Assembly (NCBI GenBank): GCA_017935365.1
Contig: JAGBHT010000048.1
Location: 1 to 42,699, forward strand
Length of the DNA stretch: 42,699 nucleotides
Source: Ruminiclostridium sp.
GTDB taxonomy: Bacteria > Bacillota > Clostridia > Oscillospirales > Ruminococcaceae
Direction: 5' to 3'
In this document: positions 6,391 through 15,299 of the stretch, piece after piece
How positions within the stretch are numbered: position 1 is the stretch's first letter
Layout: the number at the start of each line of letters is the position of its first letter
Program-made: the position numbers and the translations under genes
The notes under the pieces: model-generated
Told to the model about the DNA's origin: nothing
Databases searched by the model: none
Seen by the model: only the letters and a program-made list of their open reading frames with translations

Positions 6391-7365
6391 ATGTGTACAG
6401 CCGCAACATATAAGACAGAAGATTTTTACTTTGGCAGAACGCTGGACTATGAAAGCTCATACGGCGAGGATATTGTTATAATGCCGAGAAATTTCAGGCT
6501 TGAATTTCTGAATATGGGAGTATGTGAAAAGCACTATGCCATAATCGGCACAGCCCATATCGCAGGTGGTTATCCCCTTTTCTATGACGCTGTGAACGAA
6601 AAGGGTCTTTGTATTGCCGGACTTAACTTTGTCGGCAATGCGCATTATTTTAAAGATATTCCCGATAAGGACAATGTAGCGCAGTATGAATTTATCCCCT
6701 ATATCCTTGCTAAATGTGCGAATGTAGACGAAGCAAAAGATATGCTTTCAAGGATAAACATAACCGATACGCCGTTCAACGAGCATATGCCCGTGGGTCA
6801 GCTCCACTGGATAATTGCCGACAGGAACAGTGCAATAACCGTTGAATCGGTATCAGACGGAATGAAGATATATGATAATCCGCTCGGTGTGCTTACAAAT
6901 AATCCGCCGTTTGACGAGCAGATGTTCAGACTGAACGATTATATGCACTTATCGCCGAAACAGCCGCAGAATAATTTCTCGGATAAACTCGAACTTAAGA
7001 CCTACAGCAGAGGTATGGGCGCTATCGGACTGCCGGGTGATTTATCATCGCAGTCAAGATTTGTGCGTGTGGCTTTTGTCAAGGCAAACTCGATTTCGGC
7101 AAAAGGTGAAAAGGAAAGCGTAAGCCAGTTCTTCCATATACTCGGTTCTGTCGACCAGCAGAGAGGCTGCTGTGAGGTAAAAGACGGCGAATACGAGATT
7201 ACTATCTATACCTCGTGCTGTAATGCGGATAAAGGCATTTATTATTACACAACTTACGATAATCATCGTATTTCGGCAGTAGATATGAGAAAGGAAAATC
7301 TTGACGGTACAGTGCTTGTTTCTTTTCCTATGCTGACAGGAGAAGATATAGATTACCGGAATTAA
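6391..7365 (+). CDS. bsh: Choloylglycine hydrolase (bile salt hydrolase)
   Basis: The 324-residue Ntn hydrolase would cleave the amide bond of glycine- or taurine-conjugated bile salts. Met1 is followed by the nucleophile Cys2, which is exposed after Met removal. Other active-site positions of the family are present: R16 and D19 in FGRTLDYE, N79 in GLNF, N170 in VLTNNP and R223 in SRFVRVAF. The stretch GAIGLPGDLSSQSRFVRVAF and the YTSC..KGIYYYTTY region match well-studied clostridial enzymes such as C. perfringens CBAH. There is no signal peptide, so it is cytoplasmic. CACGGAGG supports the start. It is monocistronic, with its own promoter and a strong terminator. Penicillin V acylases share the fold; the residue pattern fits bile salt hydrolase better. 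Confidence 0.9.
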   Translation: MCTAATYKTEDFYFGRTLDYESSYGEDIVIMPRNFRLEFLNMGVCEKHYAIIGTAHIAGGYPLFYDAVNEKGLCIAGLNFVGNAHYFKDIPDKDNVAQYEFIPYILAKCANVDEAKDMLSRINITDTPFNEHMPVGQLHWIIADRNSAITVESVSDGMKIYDNPLGVLTNNPPFDEQMFRLNDYMHLSPKQPQNNFSDKLELKTYSRGMGAIGLPGDLSSQSRFVRVAFVKANSISAKGEKESVSQFFHILGSVDQQRGCCEVKDGEYEITIYTSCCNADKGIYYYTTYDNHRISAVDMRKENLDGTVLVSFPMLTGEDIDYRN

Positions 7366-7385
7366 TTAAAAACCGGCAAATATAC

Positions 7386-7420
7386 AAATACCCCCGTGCG
7401 TGATCTGCACGGGGGTATTT
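7386..7420. terminator. Strong bidirectional-type terminator after bsh
   Basis: AAATACCCCCGTGC pairs with GCACGGGGGTATTT around a 7-base loop, a perfect 14-bp stem 20 bases after the bsh stop. Confidence 0.85.
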
Positions 7421-7584
7421 ATATGGGAAATGGATTAAGAGGATGTCAATATATATTCAATTTCCTTCTCATCAACAAGCACGCTATGTATAATGTATAT
7501 CTGTGCCTGTATTCTATTATACTGTACTTAATGGAATTGTAAACCCGTATTGCAAAATTTGCAGTTTTTACGCAAAATTTGTAT
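7421..7584. other. Non-coding gap with a possible gene remnant
   Basis: No complete gene is seen between the bsh terminator and the terminator of the minus-strand operon. On the minus strand one frame is open for about 30 codons up to a TAA near 7436 and reads in part HSVLVDEKEIEYILTSS. It looks protein-like but has no start codon or RBS. It may be the tail of a decayed gene or chance. Confidence 0.3.
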
Positions 7585-7612
7585 AAAAAAGCACGACCTT
7601 TTCAAGCCGTGC
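7585..7612 (-). terminator. Terminator of the yerC-to-zinc-ribbon operon
   Basis: On the minus strand GCACG and CGTGC form a short stem with an 11- to 13-base loop, followed by six Ts (7590-7585), 17 bases after the last stop codon of the operon. Confidence 0.65.
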
Positions 7613-7629
7613 CTATTGACAAAGTGATA

Positions 7630-8055
7630 TTATTCGTTCTCATCATTTTCAGGTGTGTAAGAATAATCCTCAGGTTCTTCATCTGTAGAAACAAGCTTGT
7701 GCATACAACCTGTGCAGTAAGTATTACTGAATTTGTTTTTTGTGCCGCATACGGGACAAGTAACGATCTTCCGCATCATTTCTATTCTTGCGTTATACTG
7801 TGCCATCTTCTTGTAGAGGTGGTCTATCTCCATTACAGCCTGCGCTATCCTGTCGGCATCAGAACTGTCGTTCTTGACCATACCGTACATCGTTCTGCCG
7901 AGTTCGGTATATTTTGCCTTGATCAGAGCGTCAAGCTGAACACATCTTAATTTAAGCTTTGATATGCTGAGAACCTCGTCAGCTTTGCGGACGCCGGTAT
8001 CTGTAAGCTGTTTTGCCTTTGCCGTTATAAAATCCAGTTCATCTTTTAAATCCAT
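7630..8055 (-). CDS. Coiled-coil zinc-ribbon protein, function unknown
   Basis: From the ATG at 8055 the product has 141 residues. The N-terminal two thirds is charged and helical (MDLKDELDFITAKAKQL onward), with coiled-coil-like spacing. A C-terminal zinc ribbon C-x2-C (TCPVCGTKN) and C-x2-C (YCTGCMH) is followed by an acidic tail rich in Glu and Asp. The ATG is preceded by GAAAGGA at proper spacing; an upstream in-frame start at 8097 lacks this. It is the last gene of the long minus-strand operon, 53 bases after hemZ. I do not recognise a specific family; a scaffold or nucleic-acid-binding role is possible but unproven. Confidence 0.75.
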   Translation of the reverse strand: MDLKDELDFITAKAKQLTDTGVRKADEVLSISKLKLRCVQLDALIKAKYTELGRTMYGMVKNDSSDADRIAQAVMEIDHLYKKMAQYNARIEMMRKIVTCPVCGTKNKFSNTYCTGCMHKLVSTDEEPEDYSYTPENDENE

Positions 8056-8108
8056 GGCTGTGTTTCCTTTCAGAAATGCTTTTTTATATTGTAGCACAAT
8101 AAGTAAAA

Positions 8109-9551
8109 TTATGCAAGCGTTAATTTGCTTTCAAAGAAATCTTCTATTTCACGCTTACGTTCATTCATAAGCTCAAACCGCGAAATATATTCGTAAGGGT
8201 ACTTGTAATTTATAACACGCGAAACATTTTTGCCGTCATACAGTTTTGTTGACGCACCGCATCCTGCCGCAAGTATAGTCTGCACATCTTCCATTATGCA
8301 GATATTATAGATACTCTCAAAACCGTCTTTGCAATAGCCGACATTTTCAAGATTATCGGCTATGTTTTTCTGACGGTAAAGATAGTACGGCAGATAGCCT
8401 TTCTCTGTCAGCATATCATAAGCCGTATCGGTCATATTTTCCGCGCCTTTTCCTATATCGTCGCCGAACTGTCTGAATAAGGCAGACGAACGCTTAAGAC
8501 TGAGCGTATGAACGGTGATATTTTTGGGCGACAGATCGCAAAGCCGTTTCAGCGACTGCTCAAAGCTCATCTCTGTTTCGGCAGGCAGTCCTGCGATTAT
8601 ATCGGAATTGATACATTCAAAGCCTACTTTCCGTGCTGTGTCAAACGCCTCGCATACCTGCTTTACCGTGTGCCGTCTGCCGACTGCTTGCAGTACATTG
8701 TCATTCATAGACTGCGGATTTATCGATATTCTGCGGACACCGCCGTTTTTAAGCGCCCTCAGCTTGTCCTCGGTTATGGTATCGGGTCTGCCTGCTTCTG
8801 CGGTAAATTCACGGATATTTGCTATATCAAATTCACCGAGCTTATCAATTAGGCGGTCAAGCTGAGATGCCGACAGCGTTGTCGGCGTACCGCCGCCTAT
8901 ATATACCGTATCGACTTTCAGCGAATATCTGCGGACTATATCCGCATATATATCAAGCTCTTTGAGAAGAAGTTCAAAATAATTGTCTATCAGCTTCAAA
9001 GCACCCTCGCCCGACGCAGATACAAACGAACAATAACAGCAACGCGACGGGCAGAACGGTATTGAAACATAAAGGCTTATCTTTTTAAGACCCAGCGTAT
9101 CGAGTACAGGCTTTTGCAAACGTATCACATCGTTGGCAAGCTTTAATTTTCTGTCGCTTACAAGCAGGGTATTTCTGATATAGTCCTCTGCATTGTCGTG
9201 TGTTTCATAGATACTGCGGATATATTTCACGGGACGTACACCTGTGAGTATTCCCCACGGGAGAGGGGCGTGACCGTGCTTTTCCATACATCTGCACAGC
9301 AGTCTGCAAAGTTCGGTTTCATAATCCGACGGATCGGCGATATGTGCGGTTTCGGTATATGTTATGCCGTTATCCGATACAGTTACCGATAAATTGCCGT
9401 TATCGGCACAATAATATGCGTAATCCGTACCGCCGGGAATTTTATCGGTATAAAATTCAAGCTTGTGCGGTAAGGAAAAATTCCTTATCAGCCGCTCAAG
9501 CTCATAGGCAAATTCATATGCCGTATTATCAAAATATAATGATTTTATCAT
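8109..9551 (-). CDS. hemZ: Oxygen-independent coproporphyrinogen III oxidase-like radical SAM protein HemZ
   Basis: The 480-residue protein carries the radical SAM cluster motif C-x3-C-x2-C in CPSRCCYCS, followed by VDTVYIGGGTPTTL and EFTAEAGRPDTI, as in the HemN/HemZ family. A family-specific N-terminal region (about 160 residues) precedes the radical SAM domain, with PWGILTGVRPVK just upstream, which is characteristic of clostridial HemZ. It would use S-adenosylmethionine in anaerobic porphyrin chemistry, although some relatives are heme chaperones or other radical SAM enzymes. It starts one base after the MBL hydrolase stop (TGA-T-ATG), so it is translationally coupled. The rel-MBL-hemZ order is common in Clostridia. 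Confidence 0.9.
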   Translation of the reverse strand: MIKSLYFDNTAYEFAYELERLIRNFSLPHKLEFYTDKIPGGTDYAYYCADNGNLSVTVSDNGITYTETAHIADPSDYETELCRLLCRCMEKHGHAPLPWGILTGVRPVKYIRSIYETHDNAEDYIRNTLLVSDRKLKLANDVIRLQKPVLDTLGLKKISLYVSIPFCPSRCCYCSFVSASGEGALKLIDNYFELLLKELDIYADIVRRYSLKVDTVYIGGGTPTTLSASQLDRLIDKLGEFDIANIREFTAEAGRPDTITEDKLRALKNGGVRRISINPQSMNDNVLQAVGRRHTVKQVCEAFDTARKVGFECINSDIIAGLPAETEMSFEQSLKRLCDLSPKNITVHTLSLKRSSALFRQFGDDIGKGAENMTDTAYDMLTEKGYLPYYLYRQKNIADNLENVGYCKDGFESIYNICIMEDVQTILAAGCGASTKLYDGKNVSRVINYKYPYEYISRFELMNERKREIEDFFESKLTLA

Positions 9552-9552
9552 A

Positions 9553-10191
9553 TCAGAAGAAATCCACCGGGCTTTGTCCGAGGTAAGGGTTGAACTTCTT
9601 TTCCTGTTTCAGCGTGGTTGAACCGCCGTGGCCGGGATAGATTATATAATCCTCACGCAGTGCCGCAAGTCTTGCAAGGCTGTTGCGCTGTGCAATGTAA
9701 TCGCCCGAATAGAAATCGGTCCTGCCAGCCGAGCCCTCAAAAATCGTATCTCCTGCGAACATATAGTTATCGGCGAAATAAACCACACTGCCGGCTGTAT
9801 GTCCGGGGGTGTTCATAACGCTGAACTCTATCTCATCAAGACGTATTATGTCGCCGTCAGAAAGAAGAATATCTGCCGAGAACGGCTTATAGGAATAATC
9901 GGGACAGAGATACGCAACGTTCTTTATCGTATCGTCAAGCATACATTCGTCCTTTGCGTGTATGTACACCTTTGCGCCTGTCTGCTCTTTGAGATCTGCG
10001 GCGGCACCCGTATGGTCAAAATGTCCGTGAGTGAGAAGTATCATTTTAAGTTCGGCGTTTTCGGCTCTCAGCGTATCAAGAATGCGCTGTGCGTCGTCCG
10101 CAGGGTCTATCACTGCGGCGTTTCCTGCGGCACTGATCACAATATAACAATTTGTGCCAAGCTCGCCTAAGGTGAGTGTTTTTATTTCCAT
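9553..10191 (-). CDS. Metallo-beta-lactamase-fold hydrolase (glyoxalase II-like)
   Basis: The 212-residue protein has the MBL-fold metal ligands THGHFDH (residues 54-60), NTPGHTAGS, FAGDTIF and YPGHGGS. Length and layout match the small YcbL/GloB-like group, which hydrolyses thioesters such as S-lactoylglutathione in other bacteria; the natural substrate here is unknown. It begins in a one-base overlap with the rel stop (TAATG) and ends one base before hemZ, showing close coupling within the operon. No secretion signal is seen, so it acts in the cytoplasm. Confidence 0.9.
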   Translation of the reverse strand: MEIKTLTLGELGTNCYIVISAAGNAAVIDPADDAQRILDTLRAENAELKMILLTHGHFDHTGAAADLKEQTGAKVYIHAKDECMLDDTIKNVAYLCPDYSYKPFSADILLSDGDIIRLDEIEFSVMNTPGHTAGSVVYFADNYMFAGDTIFEGSAGRTDFYSGDYIAQRNSLARLAALREDYIIYPGHGGSTTLKQEKKFNPYLGQSPVDFF

Positions 10192-12368
10192 TACTGTTTT
10201 CCTGTCCTTTCGGCAGAGATTACTCCGGGTATCTTCTGAAGTCGGAGTATTATGCTCTTCAGCTGGTCAATACCGCTTACTTCGATCGTGAGAATGATGT
10301 TTGCATTACCGTTTTTAAGCGAATGCGCATTTATCTCGTGGATAGGCAGATGATTGCTTGCGATCGCCGTTGTAATATCTGCAATAAGCGCCGTTCTGTC
10401 GTCCGCGATAATATCGATAGTCGCTCTGAACGAACTGCTTGAGTTTACCGCCCAGTGCGCCTTTACCCATCTGTCCTTGTTTTCGCCCTGCATACCGAGC
10501 TTTACGTTCTGGCAATCCGCTTTATGGATCGAAACACCGTAACCACGGGTGATAAATCCCATAATATCGTCGCCGGGGAGCGGATTACAGCACTGTGCAT
10601 ATTTTACGGCGCAGTCGTCTATTCCGTCAAGGACAACGCCGTTCTTCTGCGCTCTCTTATTATTGTCGGCTATAGTCTTTTCTATATCGATAGGCTGAGC
10701 CTGAGCGGCATTCTGCCGCTGCTGCTTTACCTGTTCTTCCTTAAGGCGTGTGATTATCTTTGTCAGCTGTACACCGCCGTAGCCTATAGCCGCATACAGA
10801 TCGTCAACAGATGACAAGCGCTGACGGTGTGCCGCCTCAAGGAGAATTTCATCGTCAACGATAATATTGTTTCTGCGTATCTCCTTTTCAAATGCCGCTT
10901 TACCGCACTCGATATTCTCTTCTCTGCGCTCACGCTTGAACCACGCTCTTATCTTTGCCTTGGCTTCGTTGGTCTTTGCTATCTCGCTCCAGTTACGATT
11001 TGGTCCGTAATTATCGCTTCCGCTTGTCAGTATCTCGACAATATCGCCCGTATGGAGCGTATGGTCAAACGGCACCATTCTGCCGCCGACCTTTGCACCC
11101 GTCATCTTGTTGCCGACCTGCGTATGGATAGCATATGCAAAGTCTATTACGTTTGCGCCTGCGGGCAGTGTTATAACGTCGCCCTTGGGAGTGAATACAT
11201 ATACATCATCGGGGGCAAGGTCAACCTTGATAGCTTCCGATATCTGTTCTACATCATCGGCTTCCTGCTGTTGTTCAAGAAGCTGTCTTATCCAGTCAAA
11301 ACGCTTCTCACCCGCAACATTGCCCGAAATTCCCGCTTTATACTTCCAGTGTGCCGCAATACCATACTGTGCGGTATTGTGCATCTCCTGTGTTCTTATC
11401 TGTACTTCAAAGGGTATGCCCTCTCTGCCGATTACAGTCGTATGCAGTGACTGATAACGGTTTGGCTTCGGCATTGCGATATAGTCCTTGAAACGGTAAG
11501 GAATAGGACGGAACATATCGTGGATTATACCAAGTACGTTATAGCACTCTACGACCGTCTGTAGAATTATTCTTACGGCATAGATATCGTATATCTCTGA
11601 AAAATCCTTACCCTTGACATAGACTTTCTTATAGATACTGTATATGCTCTTTACTCTGCCCTCGATTATTGGTGGGGGCTGAATATCGGATATACGTTCT
11701 CTTATCATACCTTTTATCTTATCGATAAATGTATCACGCTCGTCCTTATGGACGTCAAGCAGTGACTCGATCTCCTTGAAACCGTACGGATCAAGATAAC
11801 GCAAAGCAAGGTCTTCCATTTCTTCCTTGACATCGCTGATACCTAATCTGTGAGCGATAGGCGCATAGAAGTTCATCGTTTCAAGTGAAGTCTTGCGCTG
11901 TTTTTCGGGAGGCCTGCTCGCAAGCGTTCTCATATTGTGAAGTCTGTCGGCAAGCTTGATGATAATAACACGGATATCCTTTGACATTGCAATAAGGATC
12001 TTACGGATATTCTCTGCCTGCTGTTCCTCACGGGTGTTGAGCGGTACCTGACCTATCTTTGTAACGCCGTCTACAAGGTGCGCTACATCTTCGCCGAACT
12101 TCTTCTGTATAACGTCCAGTCCTACATCTGTATCTTCAACTACATCGTGCAGTAGTGCGGCACAGATAGTATCGGTATCCATACAGAACTGCTCTACAAG
12201 TATATATGCTACCGCTACGGGGTGCGATATATAAGGCTCGCCGGACGAGCGGAAAACACCCTCGTGTGCCTTTTCCGCAAGCTCGTAAGCCGCCTGTATT
12301 TTGTCAAGGTCATAGCTCTTTCCTACGTCCTTTATCTTATCAATAAGCATATCTATCGTATATGTCAT
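10191..12368 (-). CDS. relA: Bifunctional (p)ppGpp synthetase/hydrolase Rel
   Basis: The 725-residue Rel/SpoT homologue controls the stringent response. It has an N-terminal HD hydrolase domain (ISHPVAVAY and LLHDVVEDTD), a synthetase domain with PYRFKDYIA and NRYQSLHTTVIG, a TGS domain (VYVFTPKGDVITLPAGA), a zinc-finger/helical region with CCNPLPGD, and a C-terminal ACT domain. RFKD in the synthetase domain is the form found in bifunctional enzymes rather than in synthetase-only RelA (established for the family), and the HD motif is intact. CGGAGG supports the start. It follows recJ by 30 bases and overlaps the MBL gene. Confidence 0.96.
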   Translation of the reverse strand: MTYTIDMLIDKIKDVGKSYDLDKIQAAYELAEKAHEGVFRSSGEPYISHPVAVAYILVEQFCMDTDTICAALLHDVVEDTDVGLDVIQKKFGEDVAHLVDGVTKIGQVPLNTREEQQAENIRKILIAMSKDIRVIIIKLADRLHNMRTLASRPPEKQRKTSLETMNFYAPIAHRLGISDVKEEMEDLALRYLDPYGFKEIESLLDVHKDERDTFIDKIKGMIRERISDIQPPPIIEGRVKSIYSIYKKVYVKGKDFSEIYDIYAVRIILQTVVECYNVLGIIHDMFRPIPYRFKDYIAMPKPNRYQSLHTTVIGREGIPFEVQIRTQEMHNTAQYGIAAHWKYKAGISGNVAGEKRFDWIRQLLEQQQEADDVEQISEAIKVDLAPDDVYVFTPKGDVITLPAGANVIDFAYAIHTQVGNKMTGAKVGGRMVPFDHTLHTGDIVEILTSGSDNYGPNRNWSEIAKTNEAKAKIRAWFKRERREENIECGKAAFEKEIRRNNIIVDDEILLEAAHRQRLSSVDDLYAAIGYGGVQLTKIITRLKEEQVKQQRQNAAQAQPIDIEKTIADNNKRAQKNGVVLDGIDDCAVKYAQCCNPLPGDDIMGFITRGYGVSIHKADCQNVKLGMQGENKDRWVKAHWAVNSSSSFRATIDIIADDRTALIADITTAIASNHLPIHEINAHSLKNGNANIILTIEVSGIDQLKSIILRLQKIPGVISAERTGKQ

Positions 12369-12398
12369 GCTTATCGCCTCCGTTCACTCCGTAATTTT

Positions 12399-14417
12399 TC
12401 AGCTACAGGATTTCATTATCCTTTTAACAACTGCCGAGTTTTCAAGTTCTATACGTCTGCCGCCCTTGATAAACTCCATTGTACCGTTTATTCTGTCAAG
12501 CTTAAGATGCCCGAACTCTGCAAATACGTGCAGACACATCATGAAAAGACAATAATTCATTCCGTGTGACATTGCGATCTGTGCGGCAGAATCTATAGAT
12601 GTCATCTGCCTTGCAAGATCAAACGGCAGTTTCATATTCTCCTTATCGGGCAGAATGCGCTTAAGCAGTCTTGCGTCAGTCTTTTCACCGCGCAGAATTT
12701 TCTCATAGAAATTTCTTGCCGCAAAATATTTATCCTGCGCAAAGTCGCTCCTGCGTATATCCTTTACTCTTACGCTGACGCTCTTTTTATCGTTATATTC
12801 GTTTATCTCGATATTGCTGAGCACATCGACCTTATCACCCGGAAAATATCCGAATTTATCGTATGAAATACCGAAACAAAGGAACTTGAACTGCGAACCT
12901 TTGTACTCGGCGGTAAACGATGTGTACTTTCCGTCTTTGAGAGGCCGTGATGATATTATCGTGCAGTTTCTCATCATAAACAGCGGAGCGTTGTTCTGTT
13001 CGCCGAACGGCTGTAGATGACGCAGATTTTCTATAGATGATATTTCAAGGTCGGAAAGCTCCGGTTCTATATCCGCCTCGATCGTCATGACCGGCATTGA
13101 CGGGAATTTTTGGTCTGCATAGTCTCTCAGCTGTGCAACAAAATCATTAACCTTGTCTTTCGGCAGTGAAAAACCTGCCGCCTTTGTATGACCGCCGAAA
13201 CGTGTCAGATGCTCACTGCAAGCGTCAAGTGCGGTGTAAAGTGAAAATCCATCGATACTTCTTGCCGAACCTCTCGCCTCATCGCCCTCGATACCGATAA
13301 CAATACAAGGCTTTTCATAAAGCTCAAGCAGTCTTGCACTGACTATACCGATAATACCGTGATTCCAGCCCTCGCCGCAGACTATAAGCACGCGGGAATT
13401 GAACGCTTTCGGATCGAACAGAAGCTGAGCCTTTGCCGATTCAAGAATTTCGCTCTCGATCTGTTTTCTCTTTGCGTTGAGATCGTTCAGCTCCTGCGCC
13501 TTTATATCGGCTATCTGTCCTGTCTGAGCCATAAAAAGCTCTGCCGCCGCTTTAGGGCTTTCATATCGCCCTGCGGCGTTTATACGGGGACATAATCCGA
13601 ATGCAATGCCTGTAGATGTGATATTCTCTTCATCAAGTCCTGCCGCATGAATAAGCGACAAAAGTCCCTGATTTTCGCTGTACTGCATTTCCATAAGACC
13701 CCGTTTTACAATTACACGGTTCTCTCCTGTCAGCGGTACAACATCGCCTATAGTTCCTATCGCCGCAAGATCGGCATACTGTTCAAGAACGCCGTCTGTA
13801 TCATGTTCAAGCGCCATTATAAGCTTCAGTGCGACGCCACAGCCCGCAAGCTCCTTATACGGCGATGTATCGTCACGTCTGTGCGGATTTACTATCGCTT
13901 CCGCTTTGGGAAGAATTTCGGGGAGCTGATGGTGATCGGTGATGACAAGCTTCATTCCGAGTTCATATATAAGCTCCGCTTCATTCACTGCGGAAACGCC
14001 GTTGTCAACGGTTATTATAAGTCCGGTGCCGTCCTCGTGAATTTTCCGTATTGCGTTTTCGTTAAGACCGTAACCCTCTTCACGGGTCGGTATGTACCAT
14101 TGTACATCTGCGCCGATAGCGTCAAGGTGCGTGTAAAGCATAACGGTAGAGGTAACACCGTCACAGTCATAATCGCCGTATACGGTTATCTTTACTTCAT
14201 TTTCAACCGCTTCTTCTATCGCATGTGCCGCTTTATCCATATCGGCTATAAGCAACGGATCGGATAATTCCGTGCCGTTGAAATACTGCTGTGCCTGTTC
14301 GGCTGTGTATATTTCTCTTCCGACAAGCAGACAGCAAAGCAACATCGGCAATCCCGTGTCGGTCTTGAGTTTCATTGCAAGTGCATTGTCCGTATTTCTG
14401 ACAAGCCATTTTTTCAT
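12399..14417 (-). CDS. recJ: Single-stranded-DNA-specific exonuclease RecJ
   Basis: The 672-residue DHH-family nuclease degrades single-stranded DNA 5' to 3' in recombination and mismatch repair. Motifs seen are VYGDYDCDGVTS (motif I), the DHH triad in LVITDHHQLPE, and a DHHA1-type segment with GRYESPKAAAELF and GGHTKAAGFSLP. An OB-like domain and about 100 extra C-terminal residues make it longer than the E. coli protein (577), as in many Firmicutes. It lies six bases after hslO and 30 bases before rel. Confidence 0.94.
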   Translation of the reverse strand: MKKWLVRNTDNALAMKLKTDTGLPMLLCCLLVGREIYTAEQAQQYFNGTELSDPLLIADMDKAAHAIEEAVENEVKITVYGDYDCDGVTSTVMLYTHLDAIGADVQWYIPTREEGYGLNENAIRKIHEDGTGLIITVDNGVSAVNEAELIYELGMKLVITDHHQLPEILPKAEAIVNPHRRDDTSPYKELAGCGVALKLIMALEHDTDGVLEQYADLAAIGTIGDVVPLTGENRVIVKRGLMEMQYSENQGLLSLIHAAGLDEENITSTGIAFGLCPRINAAGRYESPKAAAELFMAQTGQIADIKAQELNDLNAKRKQIESEILESAKAQLLFDPKAFNSRVLIVCGEGWNHGIIGIVSARLLELYEKPCIVIGIEGDEARGSARSIDGFSLYTALDACSEHLTRFGGHTKAAGFSLPKDKVNDFVAQLRDYADQKFPSMPVMTIEADIEPELSDLEISSIENLRHLQPFGEQNNAPLFMMRNCTIISSRPLKDGKYTSFTAEYKGSQFKFLCFGISYDKFGYFPGDKVDVLSNIEINEYNDKKSVSVRVKDIRRSDFAQDKYFAARNFYEKILRGEKTDARLLKRILPDKENMKLPFDLARQMTSIDSAAQIAMSHGMNYCLFMMCLHVFAEFGHLKLDRINGTMEFIKGGRRIELENSAVVKRIMKSCS

Positions 14418-14423
14418 AAGAAA

Positions 14424-15299
14424 TTATATCCTCTTGATAAGTTCTTTCAGCTCGTCTGATGTGAACCGATATTTTTTGTCGCAGAAGTGACAGCACACCT
14501 CTGTAACAGGATCTTCATTCGCAAGCTTTGCAAGCTCGTCCTTTCCGAGCGTTATCAGCACCTGCTCTGTACGCTCTCTTGAGCAGTCGCAGTAATACTG
14601 TGCTTCCCAGCTGTCAAGAATTTCACCGTCAAGACCTTTAAGTCCTTTCAGCGCTATCTCTTCGGGGGTAAGTCCGTCCTCCAGCATTTTTGTCACGGAC
14701 TGCATATCCTTGATATTCTCTTCTATAAAGTCGATAGCGGCTTCATTAACAGGCGGTACGAGCTGTATCATATAACCGCCTGCCTTTTTTATCGTAAGGT
14801 CGGTATCGACAAGCACGCCGAGTGCGCATACTGTAGGTATCTGCTCGCTTACGGCATAGTACTGAGTTACATCCATTGCGATCTCACCGCTGACGATAGG
14901 CACCTGTCCGACATAAGGCTCTTTCATACCGAGATCCCTTATTACCGCGAGATAACCGTCAGTGCCGACAATTCCGCCGACATCAAGCTTGCCCTTGGCG
15001 TTAAGCGGTAAATCGGCATAAGGGTTATCCATACAGCACTTTACGTTGCCTCTGTAATCGGCAACGGTCGTGATCGTACCGATCTTACCGCCGCCGTTTA
15101 TACGCAGTTCAAGTCTGTCGCCCTCATTTTTCATAAGCGCACCCATGATACACGCCGCAGTGGCAAGTCTGCCTGCCGCCGCCGATGCTGTAGCCGATGT
15201 GCCGTGTATTCTGTGTATTTCGTTTACAATATCGGTAGTGTCGATCGCACTGCAAAGCGCACTGCCGTCTGCCGATAATGCTCTTACTATCTTTCCCAT
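14424..15299 (-). CDS. hslO: Redox-regulated chaperone Hsp33
   Basis: The 291-residue protein is of normal Hsp33 length. The C-terminal zinc-binding redox switch is complete: C237-x-C239 (YYCDCSRE) and C270-x2-C273 (CHFC). On oxidation these cysteines release zinc and activate holdase activity in the cytoplasm. The N-terminal domain shows the family pattern GRLATAACIMGALMK. There is one extra cysteine (C269) beside the CxxC. Its ATG directly abuts the methyltransferase TAA, with AAGGAAG upstream. Confidence 0.95.
   Translation of the reverse strand: MGKIVRALSADGSALCSAIDTTDIVNEIHRIHGTSATASAAAGRLATAACIMGALMKNEGDRLELRINGGGKIGTITTVADYRGNVKCCMDNPYADLPLNAKGKLDVGGIVGTDGYLAVIRDLGMKEPYVGQVPIVSGEIAMDVTQYYAVSEQIPTVCALGVLVDTDLTIKKAGGYMIQLVPPVNEAAIDFIEENIKDMQSVTKMLEDGLTPEEIALKGLKGLDGEILDSWEAQYYCDCSRERTEQVLITLGKDELAKLANEDPVTEVCCHFCDKKYRFTSDELKELIKRI

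Noticed and set aside
10827..11450. A 207-codon plus-strand frame opposite rel
   Set aside because: It is the antisense shadow of the rel synthetase and TGS region; no promoter or RBS supports it.
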